Source: Litorimonas sp049647245
Lineage (GTDB): Bacteria; Pseudomonadota; Alphaproteobacteria; Caulobacterales; Maricaulaceae
Length of the DNA: 11,919 nucleotides
Assembly (NCBI GenBank): GCA_049647245.1
Contig: JBARXH010000034.1
Coordinates: 1 to 11,919, forward strand
Direction: 5' to 3'
Under the pieces are notes generated by a model. That model saw only the letters and a list, made by a program, of their open reading frames with translations, made no database searches and was not told the DNA's origin. The position numbers and the translations under genes are program-made. Shown one piece after another: positions 6,805 through 11,919 of this stretch. How positions within the stretch are numbered: position 1 is the stretch's first letter; each line of letters opens with the position of its first letter.

Positions 6805-6816
6805 TAACGTCAGTTA
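6805..6816. promoter_or_regulatory. Small dyad TAAC-N4-GTTA upstream of cydA
   Basis: TAACGTCAGTTA is an inverted repeat of 4 bp around a 4-base spacer, in the gap upstream of cydA. Its 4-4-4 layout could suit a dimeric regulator, but it is not an FNR/ANR box (TTGAT-N4-ATCAA), and such a short dyad can occur by chance. Confidence 0.2.
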
Positions 6817-6851
6817 ACGCATGACTGCCCTGCGTCTGCGGGGCCGAGAGA

Positions 6852-9743
6852 CTAACCTGCGGGTCTGCCGAAGATGTCCAGCTCCACGACGTCGCCCTTA
6901 CCGGTCGACTCCGCGAACGCCCGAACCGGAGCCAGTTGCGTCTCCCGATCTCCGACGACCAGATAGATCAGGTCGTCCTCGACGAAGTATGTCTGCGCAA
7001 CCTCGGCGAAGTCCTCCGACGTCATTCCGACCAGTTGCGTCTGCCGTCTTTCCATGAAGTCCTCGGGCAGGCCCAGGCGGCTGACATTCCGGAGCGTGCC
7101 GAGTTTCGCGCCAAGGCTTTCAAAGGCACGGGCATTCTCCTTGATCAGTTTCTGCTGGACCGTCTCGGTGGCATCCGCGTCGAACGTTCCGGGATAGTCG
7201 CGAACCATGTCGCGAATGATGCGCATGGAGTCTTCGGTCGCATTGGCCCGGACACTGGTCGATATCGTGAAGGGGCGCTCCACCGTGCCGGCCGGAATGA
7301 AGCTTCCCGCGCCGTAGGTGTAGCCCTTCTCGATGCGGAGCATCTGCGCCAGATCGCCCGCGATCCCGCCGCCCAGCTTCTCGTTGGCGAAGGTGATGCG
7401 GTCGAAGTCCGGATGGTCGGCCGCAGGCGCAAGCGACACGATCCGCAGCACCGACTGCTTGGAGCCGGGAACATCGACGAAGAAGACCTGCCCCGCCGCG
7501 GACTGATCCGGCACTTGATAATCCTTACGCGCCTCCGCACCGGGACTGACGGCAGACGCGATCGGCGACAACGCGTCCTCGGCCGCATCGGCGGCAATGG
7601 CGCCGACGATGTGCATCCGCGCCTGACTTGCTAGCAGCTCGGCATGAGCGGCCGCCATGTCATCGAGCGTGATCGCTTCGATCGATTCCAGCGACCCTCC
7701 GCTCGGGCGTCCCAGCGGGTGGGTGTCGCCGTAGACGAGACGGTTCGCGACTTCCGCCGCGATGGAGCGCGAGTTGGCCTCGCGGCCCTTGATGGCCGTC
7801 AGGCGCGCGGCCTTGACCCGTTCGAAGTCGTCCGCATCGAAGCGGGGCTCCGTGAGCATCTCGAGCACCAAGGCTGCGGTCTCGTCCACATTGCGGGCCA
7901 GGCTGGTCGCCGTGATGGTCGTGGCTTCGGCACTGCCGGAGACGCTGATCGAAGAGCCCAGAAGGCCGATGGCCTGTTCGAGTTCCGCCGGTGTCCGGCT
8001 GGCCGTGCCTTCGTTCATCAGGTCCGCCAGCAAGGTCATGCGCCCATTGCGCTCTGCCGTATCGGCCCAACCGCCACCTGGCAGGGTGATGTCGAACTGC
8101 ACGAGGGGCACTTCGTCCGTCTCGATGCCCCGCAGGACGACATCGTTCGCGAGCGTCCGCGTGTAGATCTCCGGCATTTCGATCAAGGGCAACTCGCCGA
8201 AGGGCGGTTCGGAGCGGTCGTGGACCGTCGGCGTCTTGTCATATGTCGCGATCTCGCCTGCACTGACGGTCTCCGACGCCACATCGTCGCGGACTTCCTC
8301 GATCCAGACTTGCGCCAGTTCGGCCCCGTCCACGGCCAGCTCGGCCTGCCCTGCCGGAACGAAGCTGGTGATGACGGCCGGCTTGCCCTGGATGTATCGG
8401 GCGAAGGCCGCTTCGACGTCCTCGGCCGTGGTCGCCTGTATCTGCTCGACCGAACGAACGGCATAGGCCGGGTCGCCGTAGAGTTCGTTGCTCTGCGCCA
8501 TGGAATTGGCCTTGCCGAGCGCCGTCGAGAGCTGGCCGTAGAGGCGGGTCTCCTGCTCGGCCTTGACACGCTGCAGGTCGACGGTGTTGACGCCCGCCTC
8601 CGCGAAGCTCTCGAGAGCCGCGTCGATGCGGGCCCTGACATCGTCCAGATCGGTTCCGGCCCGTCCGCGCACGCGGATCGTGAAGGTGCCCGCGATCTCG
8701 CTCGTATTGCTGAAGGCGGAGGCGTCCGGGGCCAGCTCGCCCTCTTCCACCACTTCGACGTAGAGCGGCGAGGTCTTGCTACCGGCCAGCATGGCGCCGA
8801 GCAGGGACAGCGCCGTCGCGTCCTCATGCTCGGCGTGGACCGTGGGGAATGTCATGCGCAGTTCCGGCAGGGTTGCGAAATTGTCCTCGAAGTAGAGGTT
8901 TTTCGTATCCGTCAGCGTGACGGGCTGCGGCTGCGGCTTCTGCACCGCCGCCCCGCGCGGGATCTCGCCGAACCAGAGCTCGACCAAGCGTTTCGTCTCC
9001 ACAATGTCGATGTCGCCGACGATGGAAAGCGTGGCGTTGTTGGGGCCGTACCAGAGGTCGTAGAATTCGCGCACATCTTCGAGCGTCGCGGCCTGCAGGT
9101 CCGGCAGCGAGCCGATCACGGTCCAGTGGTAGGGGTGATCTTCTGGGTAGAGCGCGCCGCGGATCACCTCGTCCGTGTAGCCGTAGGCCGCATTGTCCAC
9201 GCGCTGGCGCTTCTCGTTCTTCACCACCTGCTTCTCGCGCTCCAGCGCGGCTTGGGTGACGGTGTTGATCATGTAGCCGAGCCGGTCGGAGTCGATCCAG
9301 AGGATCTTCTCGAACGCGTCCTTGGGCACGACCTCGAAGTAGATCGTGCCGTCCGTCCAGGTCCCGCCATTGCGCTGCCCGCCCCACTTGGGGATCTGCC
9401 CCCGGTTCCAGCCGCGTGGCACGTTTTCGCTGTCGTTGAAGGCCATATGCTCGAAGAAGTGGGCGAAGCCGGTGCGGCCCGGCTTTTCGCGGCTCGAGCC
9501 GACATGCACCACGGTGGAGACGGCGACGATCGGATCGGACGTGTCGCGCTGCAGGATGACCTCCAGACCGTTGTCGAGCGTAAACGCCTCGTAGTCGAGC
9601 GCGAAGGCGGGCGCGGCGTCCGCGCTCTGCATCGCTGGCATCTCTGACGTCGCTGGCGTGTCTACGGTCTGTGTCACGGTCTCTCCGGTGCAGGCCGCGA
9701 GCGCGAGCAGCGCCGCGCCGGCCATGAGGATGCGTTTCGTCAT
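6852..9743 (-). CDS. M16 family zinc metallopeptidase, two-domain lipoprotein
   Basis: A 963-residue protein with two fused M16 halves, like the PqqL-type group. Residues 1-18 form a lipoprotein signal with lipobox LAAC (Cys18); Thr at +2 suggests the outer membrane, so it should act in the periplasm. The N-terminal active domain has the inverted zinc motif HFFEH (95-99), with Glu98 catalytic and the third ligand Glu177; Glu170 is the other conserved acidic residue. The C-terminal half, from about residue 530, lacks HxxEH (LADLMNEG at the matching place) and keeps the substrate-binding Arg/Tyr pattern LRIEKGYTYG (802-811). It probably degrades peptides. The ATG at 9743 gives the signal peptide directly and has AAGGGGAAAA upstream; the frame is open to 9899, but that stretch covers the groESL control region and has no signal character. 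Divergent from groES; 123 bp before cydA. Confidence 0.94.
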   Translation of the reverse strand: MTKRILMAGAALLALAACTGETVTQTVDTPATSEMPAMQSADAAPAFALDYEAFTLDNGLEVILQRDTSDPIVAVSTVVHVGSSREKPGRTGFAHFFEHMAFNDSENVPRGWNRGQIPKWGGQRNGGTWTDGTIYFEVVPKDAFEKILWIDSDRLGYMINTVTQAALEREKQVVKNEKRQRVDNAAYGYTDEVIRGALYPEDHPYHWTVIGSLPDLQAATLEDVREFYDLWYGPNNATLSIVGDIDIVETKRLVELWFGEIPRGAAVQKPQPQPVTLTDTKNLYFEDNFATLPELRMTFPTVHAEHEDATALSLLGAMLAGSKTSPLYVEVVEEGELAPDASAFSNTSEIAGTFTIRVRGRAGTDLDDVRARIDAALESFAEAGVNTVDLQRVKAEQETRLYGQLSTALGKANSMAQSNELYGDPAYAVRSVEQIQATTAEDVEAAFARYIQGKPAVITSFVPAGQAELAVDGAELAQVWIEEVRDDVASETVSAGEIATYDKTPTVHDRSEPPFGELPLIEMPEIYTRTLANDVVLRGIETDEVPLVQFDITLPGGGWADTAERNGRMTLLADLMNEGTASRTPAELEQAIGLLGSSISVSGSAEATTITATSLARNVDETAALVLEMLTEPRFDADDFERVKAARLTAIKGREANSRSIAAEVANRLVYGDTHPLGRPSGGSLESIEAITLDDMAAAHAELLASQARMHIVGAIAADAAEDALSPIASAVSPGAEARKDYQVPDQSAAGQVFFVDVPGSKQSVLRIVSLAPAADHPDFDRITFANEKLGGGIAGDLAQMLRIEKGYTYGAGSFIPAGTVERPFTISTSVRANATEDSMRIIRDMVRDYPGTFDADATETVQQKLIKENARAFESLGAKLGTLRNVSRLGLPEDFMERRQTQLVGMTSEDFAEVAQTYFVEDDLIYLVVGDRETQLAPVRAFAESTGKGDVVELDIFGRPAG

Positions 9744-9747
9744 GGTG

Positions 9748-9757
9748 TTTTCCCCTT
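9748..9757 (-). promoter_or_regulatory. Ribosome-binding site of the M16 gene
   Basis: AAGGGGAAAA on the minus strand ends four bases before the ATG at 9743, with its GGGG core eight bases away. It settles the start of the M16 lipoprotein at the signal peptide. Confidence 0.75.
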
Positions 9758-9805
9758 TTCTCGGGGTTCGTTCTTCCCCAAAGGGGCGGTCGGCGCAAGC
9801 GCGGG

Positions 9806-9825
9806 AAAAGAATCGGATTTCTTTT
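9806..9825. promoter_or_regulatory. A/T-rich dyad in the M16/groES divergent region
   Basis: AAAAGAA (9806-9812) and TTCTTTT (9819-9825) are exact inverted repeats around 6 bases, in an otherwise GC-rich spacer. It lies upstream of both divergent genes and could be an operator, or part of the M16 promoter. No regulator family is recognised. Confidence 0.3.
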
Positions 9826-9835
9826 GCCTGCAGGC

Positions 9836-9863
9836 CTTGCAGCCCCTTCCCCCGCTGCATACA
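9836..9863 (+). promoter_or_regulatory. Candidate groESL promoter
   Basis: CTTGCA (9836-9841) and CATACA (9858-9863) are separated by 16 bases and lie just before the CIRCE element, where a HrcA-controlled promoter is expected. The match is weak for sigma-70. The CTTG box with C-rich sequence before CATACAT also recalls heat-shock sigma-32 promoters, so dual use is possible. Transcription would start at about 9870. Confidence 0.4.
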
Positions 9864-9872
9864 TGCGCCGCG

Positions 9873-9899
9873 TTGGCACTCTCCATCCGGGAGTGCCAA
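9873..9899 (+). promoter_or_regulatory. CIRCE operator (HrcA binding site)
   Basis: TTGGCACTC, nine bases, then GAGTGCCAA: a perfect 9-9-9 inverted repeat that differs from the classical TTAGCACTC/GAGTGCTAA by one compensated pair. It sits 36 bases before groES, probably at or just after the transcription start. HrcA is known to repress groESL by binding CIRCE until heat or unfolded protein titrates GroEL. Confidence 0.95.
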
Positions 9900-9935
9900 G
9901 GTCTATCCAACCCTTAGAAAACGAGAGCAGACGCA

Positions 9936-10223
9936 ATGAAGTTTCGTCCCCTCCACGACCGCGTGGTCGTCGAACGTGTCGCCGAAGACACCAAGACCGC
10001 CGGCGGCATCATCATCCCCGACACCGCCACCGAAAAGCCCCAGGAAGGCACCGTCGTCGCCGTGGGCAACGGCACCAAGAACGAAGACGGCACGACCAGC
10101 GCGCTCGACGTCCAGGTCGGCGACCGCGTCCTGTTCGGCAAATGGGGCGGCACGGAAGTCAAGATCGACGGCAAGGACCTGCTGATCATGAAAGAGTCCG
10201 ACATCATGGGCGTCGTCGGCTAA
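9936..10223 (+). CDS. groES: Co-chaperonin GroES (Hsp10)
   Basis: A 95-residue protein of normal length that forms the heptameric lid of the GroEL folding chamber in the cytoplasm. The start MKFRPLHDRVVVERV is typical. The mobile loop, about residues 17-34, contains the GroEL-contacting hydrophobic GGIIIP (23-28). GDRVLFGKWGG (62-72) and the C-terminal ESDIMGVVG (87-95) are also family hallmarks. A weak GAGAG lies eight bases before the ATG. The gene follows a CIRCE operator and is 55 bp upstream of groEL, so it is the first gene of the groESL heat-shock operon. Confidence 0.98.
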   Translation: MKFRPLHDRVVVERVAEDTKTAGGIIIPDTATEKPQEGTVVAVGNGTKNEDGTTSALDVQVGDRVLFGKWGGTEVKIDGKDLLIMKESDIMGVVG

Positions 10224-10265
10224 ACGCCAGACCCCAAGAAAACCCAACAAACACAACTTTCTACT

Positions 10266-10269
10266 GGAG
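10266..10269 (+). promoter_or_regulatory. groEL ribosome-binding site
   Basis: GGAG lies nine bases before the groEL ATG. The rest of the 55-bp groES-groEL spacer is A/C-rich, with no hairpin seen, so it should be open to ribosomes. Confidence 0.7.
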
Positions 10270-10278
10270 TAAGCTCAA

Positions 10279-11916
10279 ATGGCTGCCAAAGAAGTCAAAT
10301 TCGGCTCCGAAGCGCGCGACAAGATGCTGGAAGGCGTCGACATCCTCGCCAATGCCGTGAAAACCACCCTCGGCCCCAAGGGCCGCAACGTCGTCATCGA
10401 GAAATCCTTCGGCGCCCCCCGCACCACCAAGGACGGCGTGTCCGTCGCCAAGGAAATCGAGCTCGAGGACAAGTACCAGAACCTCGGCGCGCAGATGCTG
10501 CGCGAAGTCGCCTCCAAGACCAACGACAAGGCCGGTGACGGCACGACGACCGCCACGGTCCTCGCCCAGGCCATCGTCCGCGAAGGACTGAAGCGCGTCG
10601 CCGCCGGCATGAACCCGATGGACCTGAAGCGCGGCATCGACAAGGCGTCCGCCGAAGTCACCAAGGATCTGCTCGCCAAGGCCTCCAAGATCAAGAAGTC
10701 CGAGGAAATCGCCCAGGTCGGCACCATCTCCGCCAACGGCGAAGCCTCCATCGGCGAAATGATCGCTGAAGCCATGGCCAAGGTCGGCAACGAAGGCGTC
10801 ATCACCGTCGAGGAAGGCAAGACCGCCGAGACCGAACTGGAAGTCGTCGAAGGCATGCAGTTCGACCGCGGCTACCTCTCGCCCTACTTCATCACCGATC
10901 CGGAAAAGATGCGCGTCGAGCTGGACGATCCCTACATCCTGCTCAACGAAGGCAAGCTGTCCTCGCTGCAGTCCATGCTGCCGATCCTCGAAGCCGTGGT
11001 GCAGACGGGCAAGCCCCTGCTCATCATCGCCGAGGACATCGAAGGCGAAGCGCTGGCCACCCTCGTGGTCAACAAGCTGCGCGGCGGCCTGAAGATCGCC
11101 GCCGTCAAGGCGCCCGGCTTCGGCGACCGCCGCAAGGCCATGCTGCAGGACATCGCGATCCTGACGGGTGGCACGGTGATTTCCGAGGACCTCGGCATCA
11201 AGCTGGAGAACGTGGCCCTCACGGACCTCGGCACGGCCAAGCACGTCCACATCACCAAGGACGATACCGTGATCGTGGACGGTGCGGGCGAGAAGTCCGG
11301 CATCACCGCCCGCGTCGAGCAGATCCGCAAGCAGGCCGAAGACACGTCTTCGGACTATGACCGCGAGAAGCTGCAGGAACGCCTCGCCAAGCTGGCCGGC
11401 GGCGTCGCCGTCATCAAGGTCGGGGGCTCCACGGAAGTGGAAGTGAAGGAGCGCAAGGACCGCGTCGACGACGCGCTGAACGCTACCCGCGCGGCCGTCG
11501 AAGAAGGCATCGTCCCCGGCGGCGGCACGGCCCTGCTGCGCGCGTCCCGCTTCATCGACATCGAAGGACTCAACGATGACGAGCAGGCCGGCATCGACAT
11601 CGTCAAAGCCGCCCTCGCCTACCCGCTGCGCCAGATCGCCGACAATGCCGGCGTCGAAGGCGCCGTGGTCGTCGGCAACGTGACCGCGGGCAACAAGGCC
11701 AATTACGGCTACGACGCCCAGAACGACGAGTATGTCGACATGGTCAAGGCCGGCATCATCGACCCCGTCAAGGTCGTCCGCACGGCCCTCCAGGACGCCG
11801 CCTCCGTCGCAGGTCTCATCCTGACGACCGAAGCCGCCATCGTGGAAGCGCCGAAGAAAGACGCGCCCGCCATGCCGGACATGGGTGGCATGGGGGGAAT
11901 GGGCGGCATGATGTAG
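10279..11916 (+). CDS. groEL: Chaperonin GroEL (Hsp60)
   Basis: A complete 545-residue chaperonin that forms the double-ring ATP-driven folding chamber with GroES. ATP-site landmarks are TLGPKGRN (30-37), TKDGVSVAKEI (50-60, Asp52), GDGTTTATVLAQ (86-97, Asp87) and the catalytic Asp398 in VDDALNATRAAVEEG; GIVPGGG (410-416) follows. The apical domain (about 190-375) is intact. The C-terminus ends in DMGGMGGMGGMM, the usual flexible Gly-Met tail that lines the cavity and is common in active housekeeping GroELs. Length and motifs are all standard. It is co-transcribed with groES under CIRCE/HrcA control. Only three bases remain after the stop, so the terminator is outside the window. Confidence 0.99.
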   Translation: MAAKEVKFGSEARDKMLEGVDILANAVKTTLGPKGRNVVIEKSFGAPRTTKDGVSVAKEIELEDKYQNLGAQMLREVASKTNDKAGDGTTTATVLAQAIVREGLKRVAAGMNPMDLKRGIDKASAEVTKDLLAKASKIKKSEEIAQVGTISANGEASIGEMIAEAMAKVGNEGVITVEEGKTAETELEVVEGMQFDRGYLSPYFITDPEKMRVELDDPYILLNEGKLSSLQSMLPILEAVVQTGKPLLIIAEDIEGEALATLVVNKLRGGLKIAAVKAPGFGDRRKAMLQDIAILTGGTVISEDLGIKLENVALTDLGTAKHVHITKDDTVIVDGAGEKSGITARVEQIRKQAEDTSSDYDREKLQERLAKLAGGVAVIKVGGSTEVEVKERKDRVDDALNATRAAVEEGIVPGGGTALLRASRFIDIEGLNDDEQAGIDIVKAALAYPLRQIADNAGVEGAVVVGNVTAGNKANYGYDAQNDEYVDMVKAGIIDPVKVVRTALQDAASVAGLILTTEAAIVEAPKKDAPAMPDMGGMGGMGGMM

Positions 11917-11919
11917 CCT

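Noticed and set aside
7644..9647. 667-codon open frame on the plus strand opposite the M16 protease
   Set aside because: The minus-strand protein has a signal peptide, a zinc motif and a ribosome-binding site. The plus-strand frame has none and is a composition artefact.
10261..11250. 329-codon open frame on the minus strand opposite groEL
   Set aside because: It is a mirror of the highly conserved groEL coding sequence. Its Asp/Gly/Leu-rich low-complexity make-up is not that of a real protein.

Overview
The window looks like chromosomal DNA of a GC-rich alphaproteobacterium. The reasons are the strongly alphaproteobacterial GroES/GroEL proteins, the CIRCE-controlled groESL promoter, the cyanide-insensitive type of cytochrome bd genes with a DUF2474 partner, and the codon use. 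A marine Hyphomonadaceae/Maricaulales/Parvularculales-like host is a guess. There are no tRNA or rRNA genes, IS elements, phage genes or CRISPR arrays, and almost every base is coding or short intergenic leader.

Layout: seven genes run leftwards (minus strand) from about 9743 to the left edge, and groES-groEL run rightwards from 9936 to 11916. Reading along the minus strand, the first gene is a large M16 zinc-metallopeptidase lipoprotein (6852-9743). A 123-bp gap follows, holding an 11-bp perfect palindrome that resembles an enterobacterial REP unit. Next comes a compact cydA-cydB-DUF2474 operon encoding a bd-type quinol oxidase (4082-6728). After a 50-bp gap with a hairpin come an AlgI-like MBOAT acyltransferase and an AlgJ/AlgX-like SGNH protein, fused by a TAATG stop/start overlap (1549-4031). 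Last is a lipoprotein with an HEFGH zinc-protease motif, cut by the left window edge (1-1474).

How the genes work together: CydA, CydB and the 36-residue DUF2474 protein form one membrane complex that oxidises quinol and reduces O2. The MBOAT and SGNH proteins form a standard two-part O-acetylation module, in which the MBOAT passes acetyl groups across the inner membrane and the SGNH protein places them on an exported glycan. No polysaccharide synthase or AlgF is present, so the acceptor is unknown. The two lipoproteins are predicted to be envelope zinc proteases. GroES/GroEL form the chaperonin, repressed by HrcA at a 9-9-9 CIRCE.

Most of the window is ordinary core genome. The points most worth a second look are the uncharacterised HEFGH/GEGW lipoprotein, the REP-like palindrome before cydA, the 15-bp tandem duplication at the cydA 5' end that bears on the true start codon, the 36-codon DUF2474 gene that is easy to miss, and the physical link between an oxidase operon and an O-acetylation pair. 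I see no convincing evidence of a wholly new multi-gene system.
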